Of a DNA stretch of 36,891 nucleotides, positions 16,823 through 25,010 are shown in pieces. The notes beneath the pieces were generated by a model. That model did no database searches. It saw only the letters and a list, made by a program, of their open reading frames with translations, and was not told the origin of the DNA. This DNA is from JAKPCT01 sp029553165 (GTDB taxonomy: Bacteria; Bacillota; UBA4882; UBA8346), in assembly GCA_035359995.1 (NCBI GenBank), contig DAORZT010000023.1:1-36891 (forward strand). Direction: 5' to 3'. Position 1 is the first letter of the stretch, and each line of letters opens with the position of its first letter. The position numbers and the translations under genes are program-made.

Positions 16823-17995
16823 CTAGCGGGATTTGACTGCCGTCCCAACATTTATTCCTTCAATGATTGCATTTTGGCCATCACTCTCTAAAAGATTTAT
16901 TTCTCTTTCAAAAAAGCTATTTCCTTTCGCAACTTTAACAAAATATTGTCCTTTTTTGCGATATACGGCCTGAACCGGCACACTTACCCCGGCAATTCGC
17001 CGGTAAATTAAAAACAGTTTCCGGTAACGATTTGCTGAAAACTCCGGTTCGAGTTCCTGAAGATTAAATCCTACGATCATTTTATCGGAAGATAATGTAA
17101 TTATATCAATAATCGAAATTTTTCTCCAGTTGTTCTTGATTTTAATCTCCCATTGTTCCGCTTTTTTGGGAATACCGGTTTGTCGTGGATCAACAACAAC
17201 CGCAACAATTTGATGAAACGGATCAACAATCTTACCGACAATCGCACCGGATTTGACTCTCGAACCTACTGCCACTTTCTGCAGTTGGTATTTGGGTAAA
17301 AAGTCATTGAACTTTAATTTTTGAAAGTCATCAGGCTGCAACTTTGACTCATAACCATCATATTCAAGCGTAAGAAAACCTGATTCTGTAGCAGTAATTA
17401 ATTCTAAAAGCCCATCTTCCAAATCAACAATATCAGACTCCGTCAATTGCCGGTTGATCCTGTCAAGGTCCGCCAGGATACTTTCTTGCTCTGCTTTAAG
17501 TTGAGGAAGATCTGATTTAGTTAACAGTTGTTTTCTGGAAACCTCTTTCCCGGAATTCAGTTCATTTAACCGAGAAACAACCTGTTGTAAGTGGTACTCC
17601 AAGCGGTTTTTCTCATTGAGTAATGAATTTTGGACTTTATATTTAACCAAATCTGATTCGGAATATTTTTTCCCCTGATCGGCAGTTAAATAACCGACAA
17701 TATCAGACTTTGGCACCATTGTGCCATTTTGATGCCGACAATAAAAATATCCGTCCTGATTAGCCCTTATAACTGTTTCTTTACGTAAAAAAAGGGCATC
17801 AACCCAACAACCTTTTTCAATGGTACTCCAATTGGCAATAACTGTTTTATTGGACAGATCCGTTACCAACAACCATCCGGCTTCAATCAGCAAAACACCA
17901 ATTAAAATTAACAACAACAACCGTAACCATTTAAAAGACTTTGGGGAACGGGCCGGTTTAAACTGAAATGTTTGATTGATATTTAGCAACTTCAT
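16823..17995 (-). CDS. HlyD-like membrane fusion protein of the division cluster
   Basis: This resembles the HlyD-family periplasmic adaptor-type proteins found within ylm/sepF clusters of Clostridia. The 390-residue product has a basic cytoplasmic N-terminus, one membrane helix (about 23-44), then an extracytoplasmic part: a lipoyl-like half (ANQDGYFYC), a coiled-coil hairpin (about 125-195), a second lipoyl-like half (ATESGFLTLEYDGYESKLQ), and beta-rich domains to the end. No transporter or outer-membrane partner is near. In this context a structural or wall-related role is as likely as efflux; that is inference. It sits 10 bases after pgeF and 10 before the PhoH gene. Confidence 0.72.
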   Translation of the reverse strand: MKLLNINQTFQFKPARSPKSFKWLRLLLLILIGVLLIEAGWLLVTDLSNKTVIANWSTIEKGCWVDALFLRKETVIRANQDGYFYCRHQNGTMVPKSDIVGYLTADQGKKYSESDLVKYKVQNSLLNEKNRLEYHLQQVVSRLNELNSGKEVSRKQLLTKSDLPQLKAEQESILADLDRINRQLTESDIVDLEDGLLELITATESGFLTLEYDGYESKLQPDDFQKLKFNDFLPKYQLQKVAVGSRVKSGAIVGKIVDPFHQIVAVVVDPRQTGIPKKAEQWEIKIKNNWRKISIIDIITLSSDKMIVGFNLQELEPEFSANRYRKLFLIYRRIAGVSVPVQAVYRKKGQYFVKVAKGNSFFEREINLLESDGQNAIIEGINVGTAVKSR

Positions 17996-18005
17996 TTTCT
18001 GAAAA

Positions 18006-18800
18006 TTATTCCACCAGCGATATTATTCCCATAATCCGACCATGTGTCCCTGTCAAACGGTGTGAAAAGAGTAATTCCGGTTGACAACAGGTACAACTGT
18101 TTGAACAGTAAATTTGGTCTTTGGATACACCCAACTCCAAAAGAAGTCTTGTATTAAAACCAACTAAATCGACATAATATTGGTCTTCTGACCTAATTCT
18201 TTGACTGCTGACCGAGTCCGGATCAAGCTTGGCAAAGCGTTCTGCCAACAGCGGATCAACTTTAAAACATTGGGAACAGATTGAAGGACCAATCGCGATT
18301 TGACAATTAATTGGTTCCGTCTTAAAACATTCACGCATCTTCTCTAAAGTCTTGACAACAATCATGTCAATTGTACCACGCCAACCGGCATGGACAATCC
18401 CAATTGCCGGAGTAGCTTGGTCATAAATAAAGATCGGCAAACAATCTGCAGTATAGATCGAGAGTATAATACCAGGCACATTGGATATCAAACCGTCGGT
18501 ATCCGGGATTAAATCATCAGTAGTCCGCGACCCTTTACCAAGATCCGCTGCTCCAACTTTAACAACATTGGTCCCGTGAATTTGGGAAGCTGCTACTAAT
18601 TGGTCCAGATTCAACCCTAATTTGTCCAGAAAAAGCTCCCGGTTGTGGATCACCTTGGCCACATCATCGCCGGTATGTAAGGCCATGTTACCGGCTGAAC
18701 TGGTAGTAACGGCTTGAATAAGATGCTGATTGTTCAACTCCGTACATTGATAATATAATAATTGACCATCCTTCTTTAACTCCCAACCCACCTTATCCAA
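18006..18800 (-). CDS. pgeF: Peptidoglycan editing factor PgeF (YfiH/YlmD, laccase-like fold)
   Basis: This family, once called laccase-domain or multicopper polyphenol oxidase, removes wrongly incorporated L-serine-containing peptidoglycan precursors in E. coli, and some members act on purine nucleosides. The 264-residue product has the three metal/active-site motifs: SQIHG (H75), TADCLP (C120) and HAGWRGT (H137), plus SHRLTGTHGR near the end. The start is TTG (18798-18800), six bases after GAGG inside the end of nrdG, so the two genes overlap by 8 bases. A GTG three codons later is a less likely start. As YlmD it heads the Bacillus ylm cluster, and here it again precedes the division genes. 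Confidence 0.92.
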   Translation of the reverse strand: MDKVGWELKKDGQLLYYQCTELNNQHLIQAVTTSSAGNMALHTGDDVAKVIHNRELFLDKLGLNLDQLVAASQIHGTNVVKVGAADLGKGSRTTDDLIPDTDGLISNVPGIILSIYTADCLPIFIYDQATPAIGIVHAGWRGTIDMIVVKTLEKMRECFKTEPINCQIAIGPSICSQCFKVDPLLAERFAKLDPDSVSSQRIRSEDQYYVDLVGFNTRLLLELGVSKDQIYCSNSCTCCQPELLFSHRLTGTHGRIMGIISLVE

Positions 18801-19317
18801 TCACCGCCTCTGGAGTCCATTCAATTATTGTTCCGCTTTTCAGAGACTCTGCCACCAAAATCACCCGCTGATTCGCCGAACCTCGAAAGGGTAAGGCGGC
18901 CGTTTTTTGCTCTTTCAGAAATGGACCGTCAACAATCACACTGGCTATTTGCAGCAGCTCACTTATACCGGGTTTGTCAAGTTGGCTAATTAGCTCCTCC
19001 CAGCGGTAACCGGTATAAATCCACAGATCAAGCCCCAGTTTTGTTAAAAATCGGCCTAGTTTGGCTGCGGCTTCAGCCTGTAAAAATGGTTCACCGCCAC
19101 TGTAGGTTATACCGGAAATTAACGGATTCAAACGCAATTTCCGGATTAACTCGGTCAAAGTCAGCTCGATTCCACCATTTAAATTCCAGGTATCAGGGTT
19201 ATGGCAGCCATCACAAGCATGAATACAACCCTGAAAGAAAATCGTAGTCCGCAGACCTGGCCCGTCAACGATACTCTCATTGACTATTCCAGCAATTTTA
19301 ACTGTAGTTTCATCCAT
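18793..19317 (-). CDS. nrdG: Anaerobic ribonucleotide reductase activating protein
   Basis: NrdG is the radical SAM enzyme that installs the glycyl radical on NrdD. The 174-residue product has the CxxxCxxC iron-sulfur motif as C31, C35, C38 (QGCIHACDGCHN), the SAM-binding GGEP segment (TYSGGEPFLQ), and DLWIYTGYRWEE. The ATG at 19315-19317 follows AGAGG by 7 bases; a TTG one codon upstream is too close to the site. It is separated from nrdD by 54 bases that carry a hairpin, and its end overlaps pgeF. Confidence 0.95.
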   Translation of the reverse strand: MDETTVKIAGIVNESIVDGPGLRTTIFFQGCIHACDGCHNPDTWNLNGGIELTLTELIRKLRLNPLISGITYSGGEPFLQAEAAAKLGRFLTKLGLDLWIYTGYRWEELISQLDKPGISELLQIASVIVDGPFLKEQKTAALPFRGSANQRVILVAESLKSGTIIEWTPEAVIG

Positions 19318-19332
19318 CAACTTACCTCTGAA

Positions 19333-19355
19333 GAGGGTGATTTTTGATCACCCTC
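19333..19355. repeat. Hairpin in the nrdD-nrdG spacer
   Basis: GAGGGTGAT (19333-19341) pairs perfectly with ATCACCCTC (19347-19355) around a 5-base loop. In the minus-strand mRNA no U-run follows, so it is not a full terminator. The RNA continues directly into the nrdG ribosome binding site. It may attenuate or process the nrdD-nrdG transcript, or protect the nrdD end. Confidence 0.7.
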
Positions 19356-19371
19356 AACGCAAAACTAATTA

Positions 19372-21486
19372 TTACTTTTTGAATTTGATGATATTATGTT
19401 TAATCCTTTGACGTAGTTCAGCTTGTTTGGCATCATTAAAACGATCGACTGTTGACAGGTACCCGGTAATCCTCCTGATACGGCGAATATTTTGCGAGCC
19501 ACAGGACGGACATTCATCATCAATGATTCCACGATGGAAACACGCTGTACATTCATCGATTGGAAAATTAATTCCGACATAGCCCATATTGGAGTTTGCC
19601 ATATGACGCAGTAATTGTTCGTAGGCCTCAAGATTGTTGACTGGAGAACCATCCATCTCAATATAACTGATATGGCCTGCATTAGTTAGTTCATGATAAG
19701 GGCCTTCGATCGTAACTTTATCAAACGATGAAATCTCATAATTAACCGGTACATGAAAACTGTTGGTATAAAACTCTTTATCGGTAACACCGGGAATCTC
19801 CCCGAACAACTTCCGGTCCTTACTGACAAAACGTCCTGATAATCCTTCAGCCGGAGTTGCCAATAAGGTATAGTTGAGATCGTACTCTTCCGCAAAATTA
19901 TCAGTCAGCTTTCGCATGAAACTTACAACCTCCAATCCCAAACGTTGCACGGCCGGATCCTCGCCATGGTGTTTACCGGTCAACGCAATTAATGCTTCAG
20001 CTAAACCAATAAAACCAATTGAGAGTGTCCCGTGTTTAATCACTTGACCAATCGTATCATCCGGACCAAGTTTCCCGGAATCAATATAAAGGCCTTGTCC
20101 CATTAAAAAGGGCATGTCTTTTACTTTTAATTTTGCTTGAATCCGATACCGGTGATAGAGTTGGCGCGCTGCTAAAGTCATCATTGCTTCCAAATCGCTA
20201 AAGAATGCTTCTAAGTCACCACCGGCTTTAATGGCCAATCTCGGTAAATTTACCGTTGTAAATGAAAGATTGCCACGTCCGTCACTGACTGCTGCGCCAT
20301 GACGGTTGGAGATTACCCTGGTACGACACCCCATATAAGCAACTTCAGTCCCAAAAGGTTTGTTGAAAGTCGAATCCATAAATGCAAAGGTTGGATTTAA
20401 ACGTTGTGCCGATACCCGCATCGCTAATTTAAATAGGTCATAATTCGGATCATCCGGTTCGAAATTACAACCTTTTTTAAGTCTAAAAATAATATTCGGA
20501 AAGATCGGGGTTTCACCATGACCCAATCCTTTTTCATATGCTAAGAGTAATGACTTGGTTACTAAGCGCCCCTCCGGAGTCGTATCACAACCCAGGTTAA
20601 TACTGCTAAACGGCACTTGCGCTCCGGCACGGCTGTGCATTGAGTTTAAATTATAGATCAAGGCTTCCATCGCTTGGAAAACCTCTTCTTCCGAAGCACC
20701 AACTACAAACTTGGCCATATCACGGTCAAAGAAAGCAAACGATTGCCCACCGTGCATGTCGTTTTGCGAGCTTTGTAAAATAATTGCCGCCAACGCAGTT
20801 GCCGAAGCCGGCCTTTTAGGAGGGCGAATAAAACCATGCCCGTTGTTAAAACCTTGTTCCAACAGCCTTCCTAGCGGAATTTGGACACAAGTTAGCGTCT
20901 TGCCATAAAAATCCATGTCATGAATATGATAATCGCCGGCAATATGTGCCTGGGCCATCTCTTCAGGAATCAACCGTGTTAAATAATATTGTTTACTTGC
21001 GGCGGAAGCAATCTGTAACATCTTTGCCGAAGGTGAATTACTAATGTTAGCGTTTTCGCGGCTTGTCTCCACTAAAATATCCTGGACAACATCCATCAAC
21101 TCAGACTTTGCTTCGCGCATTCTGGTACGGCGATCACGGTAAATGATATAAGCTTTGGCGGTTTTAGCATGCCCGGTTTCAATTAAAATCTTCTCCACTG
21201 CATCTTGGACTTCTTCTACGGTAGGAATTATTGTTCCCAGTTTTTTAGTTAAATATTGAATTACGATTTGGGCCAATTCATCGGCTAGTTGTCGATCTTC
21301 TCCGCCAACTGCTTTAGCAGCTTTAAAGATTGCCGCTGAAATTTTCGAAGCATCAAAATTAACAATTCGACCATCGCGCTTCCGGATCGAATGAAAACCT
21401 TTATCATGATGGTTAGTGAAACTAACTACATTACGATTAACTCCTTCAACTTCCAAAGATTGCAACTCCAACGAATTCTTTGCCAT
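19372..21486 (-). CDS. nrdD: Anaerobic (class III) ribonucleoside-triphosphate reductase
   Basis: NrdD makes deoxyribonucleotides without oxygen, using a glycyl radical made by NrdG. The 704-residue product starts with an ATP-cone regulatory domain (about 30-125, with SIRKRDGRIVNFDASKI), followed by the ten-stranded barrel with HIHDMDFYGKTLTC, the substrate-site region and GFIGLAEAL. Near the end are the zinc-site cysteines C646, C649, C659 and C662 and the glycyl-radical motif RRITGYLSTVDRFND with G675. Start ATG follows a GGAGGAG formed at the end of nrdR, two bases away. Its presence points to life without oxygen. No class I or II reductase lies in the window. Confidence 0.98.
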   Translation of the reverse strand: MAKNSLELQSLEVEGVNRNVVSFTNHHDKGFHSIRKRDGRIVNFDASKISAAIFKAAKAVGGEDRQLADELAQIVIQYLTKKLGTIIPTVEEVQDAVEKILIETGHAKTAKAYIIYRDRRTRMREAKSELMDVVQDILVETSRENANISNSPSAKMLQIASAASKQYYLTRLIPEEMAQAHIAGDYHIHDMDFYGKTLTCVQIPLGRLLEQGFNNGHGFIRPPKRPASATALAAIILQSSQNDMHGGQSFAFFDRDMAKFVVGASEEEVFQAMEALIYNLNSMHSRAGAQVPFSSINLGCDTTPEGRLVTKSLLLAYEKGLGHGETPIFPNIIFRLKKGCNFEPDDPNYDLFKLAMRVSAQRLNPTFAFMDSTFNKPFGTEVAYMGCRTRVISNRHGAAVSDGRGNLSFTTVNLPRLAIKAGGDLEAFFSDLEAMMTLAARQLYHRYRIQAKLKVKDMPFLMGQGLYIDSGKLGPDDTIGQVIKHGTLSIGFIGLAEALIALTGKHHGEDPAVQRLGLEVVSFMRKLTDNFAEEYDLNYTLLATPAEGLSGRFVSKDRKLFGEIPGVTDKEFYTNSFHVPVNYEISSFDKVTIEGPYHELTNAGHISYIEMDGSPVNNLEAYEQLLRHMANSNMGYVGINFPIDECTACFHRGIIDDECPSCGSQNIRRIRRITGYLSTVDRFNDAKQAELRQRIKHNIIKFKK

Positions 21487-21488
21487 TT

Positions 21489-21968
21489 TTACTCCTCCGG
21501 TTTCTCTGATTTTTTCCCTAGAAATGATTGTAATTCTTGCATTAAGGTCTCAACATCCTTGAATTCGCGATGAACCGAGGCAAACCTTACATACGCAACT
21601 CCGTCCAGTTTTTGAAGCTCATTCATGATGAGATCTCCGATCACCGTGGTCTTAACTTCTTGATCCATTCTGTTCCGTATTTCCCGTTCGACCTTGTCAA
21701 CCAATTTTTCAATCGTAACGATCGAAACCGGCCGTTTTTCGCACGCCTTAAGTAAGCCGTTTAAAATCTTCTGCCGTTCAAACGGTTCCCGACGTTCGTC
21801 TTTCTTGACCACAATCAGAGGGGCTTCCTCAATCCGCTCATAAGTGGTAAAACGTTTTAAACAGATCAAACACTCCCGACGGCGCCGAATCGCATTGTTC
21901 TCTTCCGAAGCCCGAGAATCGATTACCTTACTGTCGGGATGACCACAAAAAGGGCATAACAAAGACAT
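21489..21968 (-). CDS. nrdR: Transcriptional repressor NrdR
   Basis: NrdR senses ATP and dATP and represses ribonucleotide reductase genes. The 159-residue product has the N-terminal zinc ribbon (C5, C8, C33, C36) with DSRASEENNAIRRRRECLICLKRFTTYER, an ATP-cone domain (about 49-139, including PFERQKILNGLLKACEKRPVS), and a charged tail. The ATG follows a GGAGG. It is the first gene of the run, with nrdD 2 bases downstream, and two NrdR-like boxes overlap its promoter, so it probably represses itself and nrdD-nrdG. Confidence 0.97.
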   Translation of the reverse strand: MSLLCPFCGHPDSKVIDSRASEENNAIRRRRECLICLKRFTTYERIEEAPLIVVKKDERREPFERQKILNGLLKACEKRPVSIVTIEKLVDKVEREIRNRMDQEVKTTVIGDLIMNELQKLDGVAYVRFASVHREFKDVETLMQELQSFLGKKSEKPEE

Positions 21969-22015
21969 CCCTCCTTGGTTTATAAAGAATAACCTATTCT
22001 GTTCTTCTAGTTGTT

Positions 22016-22031
22016 ACACCAGATGTTGTAT
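22016..22031 (-). promoter_or_regulatory. NrdR box, downstream copy (degenerate)
   Basis: The 16-base ACACCAGATGTTGTAT (plus strand) matches about 11 of 16 positions of the NrdR box consensus acaCwAtATaTwGtgt. It starts exactly 32 bases from the second box, the usual spacing for the paired sites, and lies at and just downstream of the predicted transcription start (about 22033). Confidence 0.55.
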
Positions 22032-22039
22032 CATTTAAT

Positions 22040-22069
22040 ATTATATAACCCAATATCTTGGGTTGTCCA
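22040..22069 (-). promoter_or_regulatory. Promoter of nrdR-nrdD and the downstream run
   Basis: On the minus strand TGGACA (22064-22069, five of six bases of the -35 consensus) is separated by 18 bases from a perfect TATAAT (22040-22045). The spacer is filled by one NrdR box and the start region by the other. This is the only convincing promoter I find upstream of the eleven-gene minus-strand run that ends with divIVA. Confidence 0.75.
22048..22063 (-). promoter_or_regulatory. NrdR box, promoter-spacer copy
   Basis: ACCCAATATCTTGGGT is an inverted repeat (ACCCAA with TTGGGT around TATC) of the size and centre expected of an NrdR box. It fills the gap between the -35 and -10 of the nrdR promoter, a position that would block RNA polymerase. 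Confidence 0.7.
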
Positions 22070-22145
22070 GCTATTTATTACCAATTATTAAGATTTTGTT
22101 ACGGATAATTCCGGTTTCAACAAGATAAGCTTGGAAAATAAAATT

Positions 22146-22176
22146 TAAAAAGCCGCCAAAAATTTTTTGACGGCTT
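22146..22176 (-). terminator. Terminator of the ATP synthase operon
   Basis: In the minus-strand RNA AAGCCGTCAAAAA pairs with TTTTTGGCGGCTT (13 base pairs, one G-U) with a two-base loop and a U-tail. It lies 21 bases after the atpC stop and 77 bases before the nrdR -35 element. Confidence 0.88.
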
Positions 22177-22196
22177 AACAATCAAAAAAAGTAACT

Positions 22197-22643
22197 TTAC
22201 TCTTTTTTATCACCGTACTTCTTTACAACCTGCAATCGTGTTAAAGCCCGCTGTAAAGATACTTGGGTCCGCGCAAAACTGATCTTCTCTTCCATCGGAC
22301 GATAAAGTTCCTCTTCAGCCCGGCGTTTATCATTTAAAGTGCGCTCAACATCAATATGCTCCGGTAACTCCGCGGCTTCAGCCAAAATAATCACTTTATG
22401 CGGGGTAACTTCCATATACCCCTCACTGACAGCCATATAAAAAGTTTCACCGTTTACCTTGTAAGTTAATACTCCGGTATCCAACTGGGTCATCAACCGA
22501 ATATGTCCCGGAAGGATCCCAATCATGCCGTCAATTGTTGGCGCAACTAAATAATCCACCTGCTTAACTAACTCAATCTTCGTAGGAGTCACCACTTCCA
22601 ACAGGATTTGTTTATTTGATTGGTTCATCTTGTTCTCGGCCAC
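22197..22643 (-). CDS. atpC: F1Fo ATP synthase epsilon subunit
   Basis: Epsilon is the small rotor subunit that links gamma to the c ring and can inhibit ATP hydrolysis. The product has the N-terminal beta-sandwich (about 10-92, with LLEVVTPTKIELVKQVDYLV, MIGILPGHIRLMTQL and VSEGYMEV) and the C-terminal helical hairpin (about 98-148). The frame is open well upstream. The GTG at 22641-22643 is chosen because GGAGG lies 6 bases before it, giving 148 residues; an ATG five codons later (22626-22628) lacks a good site but would give a more standard length. The chosen start overlaps the end of atpD by 32 bases. Confidence 0.93.
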   Translation of the reverse strand: MAENKMNQSNKQILLEVVTPTKIELVKQVDYLVAPTIDGMIGILPGHIRLMTQLDTGVLTYKVNGETFYMAVSEGYMEVTPHKVIILAEAAELPEHIDVERTLNDKRRAEEELYRPMEEKISFARTQVSLQRALTRLQVVKKYGDKKE

Positions 22644-24054
22644 CAGTCTCCTCCAAAAGCTTCTTACCTTTTTCAACCGCCTCTTCAATACTACCAACCA
22701 TATAAAAGGCTTCTTCCGGTAAGTAATCGTGTTTTCCCTCAAGAATCTCTTTAAAGCCTCGGACCGTCTCCGCTACCGGGACAAATCTACCGGGTATTCC
22801 GCTGAAAGTCTCTGCAACGTGGAACGGTTGCGATAAAAAGCGCTGGATTCTTCTTGCTCTGGCAACAGCCAGCTTATCCTGGTCGTTTAGTTCATCCAAT
22901 CCTAAAATAGCAATAATATCTTGTAATTCTTTATACCGTTGCAAAGTCTCCTCAACCTGGCGTGCAACCTGGTAATGCTCTTCTCCCACGATCTCCGGAG
23001 TCAACATCCGCGAAGTTGAGGCCAACGGATCAACTGCCGGATAAATCCCCATTTCGGCAATTCTCCGGTCCAGATTGGTTGTTGCATCCAAATGGGTAAA
23101 CGTAGTTGCCGGAGCCGGATCGGTATAATCATCTGCAGGAACATAAACCGCCTGGATTGAAGTGATCGAACCGTTCCGCGTTGAAGTAATCCGTTCCTGG
23201 AGTGCACCAACTTCATTGGCTAAAGTCGGTTGATAACCAACTGCCGAAGGGATTCTCCCCAATAACGCCGATACCTCCGCGCCTGCTTGGACAAAACGAA
23301 AGATATTATCAATAAACAACAAAACATCCTGCTGCAAATGATCCCGGAAATACTCAGCCATGGTCAGTCCGGTCAGCGCAACTCGCAATCTTGCTCCAGG
23401 CGGCTCATTCATCTGCCCGAAGACCAAAGCAGTCTTCTCAATAACTTTGGACTCCTTCATCTCCAGCCACAAGTCATTACCTTCACGGGTCCGTTCGCCA
23501 ACTCCGGTAAAAACCGAATACCCGCCATGTTGCGTTGCAATATTGCGAATCAGTTCCAAGATCAATACTGTTTTTCCCACTCCGGCTCCACCAAACAGGC
23601 CGACCTTTCCGCCTTTAGGATAAGGAGCCAGGAGGTCAATAACTTTGATTCCGGTCTCTAAAATCTGCTGTTCGGTCTGGTGTTCTTCAAAAGTAGGCGC
23701 TTTGCGATGTATTGGCAGATAAGTCTGTGCTTTTACCTCTGCGCCCCCATCAACAACCTGCCCTAAAACATTGAAAATTCGTCCTAAAGTTTCTTTACCA
23801 ACCGGCACTTTAATTGGCTCATTATCACTTACAGCAGTCATCCCTCTTGATAAACCATCGGTCGAAGTCAATGAAACACAGCGGACCCGATTGTTTCCCA
23901 AGTGATGCATCACTTCTGCCACAACTTTACGCTCAGGATGCTTTTTATCGTTAACCATGATTGTCACAGCGGTATTAATTGCTGGCAGTTCCTCTGGTAG
24001 AAACTCAATATCTAAAACTGGTCCAATAATTTGTACAATATGCCCCGTTGGCAT
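22612..24054 (-). CDS. atpD: F1Fo ATP synthase beta subunit
   Basis: Beta is the catalytic subunit of F1. The 480-residue product has Walker A GGAGVGKT, the signature GERTREGNDLW, Walker B DVLLFIDNIFRF, the ATP synthase signature PAVDPLASTSR, and a variant of the DELSEED loop (LDELNDQDKLAVARARR). The ATG at 24052-24054, four bases after GGAGGG, gives MPTGHIVQIIGPVLDIEF, the normal beta N-terminus. The TTG four codons upstream lies inside the ribosome binding site. It lies between atpG and atpC in the usual order. Confidence 0.98.
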   Translation of the reverse strand: MPTGHIVQIIGPVLDIEFLPEELPAINTAVTIMVNDKKHPERKVVAEVMHHLGNNRVRCVSLTSTDGLSRGMTAVSDNEPIKVPVGKETLGRIFNVLGQVVDGGAEVKAQTYLPIHRKAPTFEEHQTEQQILETGIKVIDLLAPYPKGGKVGLFGGAGVGKTVLILELIRNIATQHGGYSVFTGVGERTREGNDLWLEMKESKVIEKTALVFGQMNEPPGARLRVALTGLTMAEYFRDHLQQDVLLFIDNIFRFVQAGAEVSALLGRIPSAVGYQPTLANEVGALQERITSTRNGSITSIQAVYVPADDYTDPAPATTFTHLDATTNLDRRIAEMGIYPAVDPLASTSRMLTPEIVGEEHYQVARQVEETLQRYKELQDIIAILGLDELNDQDKLAVARARRIQRFLSQPFHVAETFSGIPGRFVPVAETVRGFKEILEGKHDYLPEEAFYMVGSIEEAVEKGKKLLEETGGREQDEPIK

Positions 24055-24076
24055 GATACCCTCCAAAAATAAATAA

Positions 24077-24943
24077 TTATTTGCCTAACACCTCTGCGCC
24101 TCCGACAATCTCTGCAATTTCAGCAGTTATCTGAGTCTGCCGCAGCCGGTTGAATTCCAATTCATATTCAGCAATTATTTCATCAGCATTATCTGTGGCT
24201 GCCGACATTGCAGTCATTCTCGCTCCTATTTCGCCAGCCTCTGTCTCTAAGAAAGCCCGGAATATTTCACTTTCGATATAACGTGGTAAGATACTGTCCA
24301 GCATCTCCTTACGCCCCGGTTCAAAAATAAATAACCCGCTTGATTCTTTCTTTTGAGCTTGAGAAGGATCAATCGGAAGCAGTTGAAAGGCGCGGGGTCT
24401 TTGCTCCAAAGCGGAATAAAATTTGGCATAATAGAGATAGATTTTATCAAATTCCTCTTGTAAATAGAGCGCAATCAGTTCTTGCGCCAAGATTTGCGCT
24501 AAATTAAACGACACACCCGCTACCGGCTGTTCAAAACTACGATAAATTGGAACATTATGCTGCCGTAACCAACGTTCGCCTTTATTACCGATAATATAAT
24601 TATAAACTTTATTTTTACTGCTTAATTTCTTCCCAAACTTCACCGCTTCATCAGCAATTTTTTGGTGAAATCCTCCCGCTAGTCCGCGATCTCCGGTAAA
24701 GATTACAATTAATGTACGGTTTAAATATTGATGCGGACGCAATAACGGGTTAAACGACCACAAAGTTAATGAAGCCAGGTCCGAAGTAACCTCAGCCATC
24801 TTCCGGGCATAAGGACGCGCTGATTCCAACCGTTCCTGCGCCTTTCTCAAGCGGGCAGCAGCCACCAGCTTCATCGCCTTGGTAATATGTTGAATATTTT
24901 TAACACTGTTAATTCTTAATTTTAAATCACGAATATTCGACAT
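24077..24943 (-). CDS. atpG: F1Fo ATP synthase gamma subunit
   Basis: Gamma is the central rotor shaft. The 288-residue product starts with the conserved N-terminal coiled-coil helix (IRDLKLRINSVKNIQHITKA), has the Rossmann-like core with VIFTGDRGLAGGFHQK, and ends with the C-terminal helix (MTAMSAATDNADEII and FNRLQTQ-like FNRLRQTQITAEIAEIVGGA). Length and order are standard. GAGGATCAA precedes the ATG. A 67-base spacer separates it from atpA, and a 22-base one from atpD. Confidence 0.97.
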   Translation of the reverse strand: MSNIRDLKLRINSVKNIQHITKAMKLVAAARLRKAQERLESARPYARKMAEVTSDLASLTLWSFNPLLRPHQYLNRTLIVIFTGDRGLAGGFHQKIADEAVKFGKKLSSKNKVYNYIIGNKGERWLRQHNVPIYRSFEQPVAGVSFNLAQILAQELIALYLQEEFDKIYLYYAKFYSALEQRPRAFQLLPIDPSQAQKKESSGLFIFEPGRKEMLDSILPRYIESEIFRAFLETEAGEIGARMTAMSAATDNADEIIAEYELEFNRLRQTQITAEIAEIVGGAEVLGK

Positions 24944-25010
24944 TTGATCCTCAATAGCAGTTAATAAATGAGCTTACACGTCTCTTGACCCCAAGTAATG
25001 GTTGGTCAGT

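Noticed and set aside
18006..18800. Reading pgeF as a true laccase or copper oxidase
   Set aside because: The family fold and motifs (SQIHG, ADCLP, HAGWRGT) point to peptidoglycan editing or purine nucleoside activity; older laccase names are misleading.
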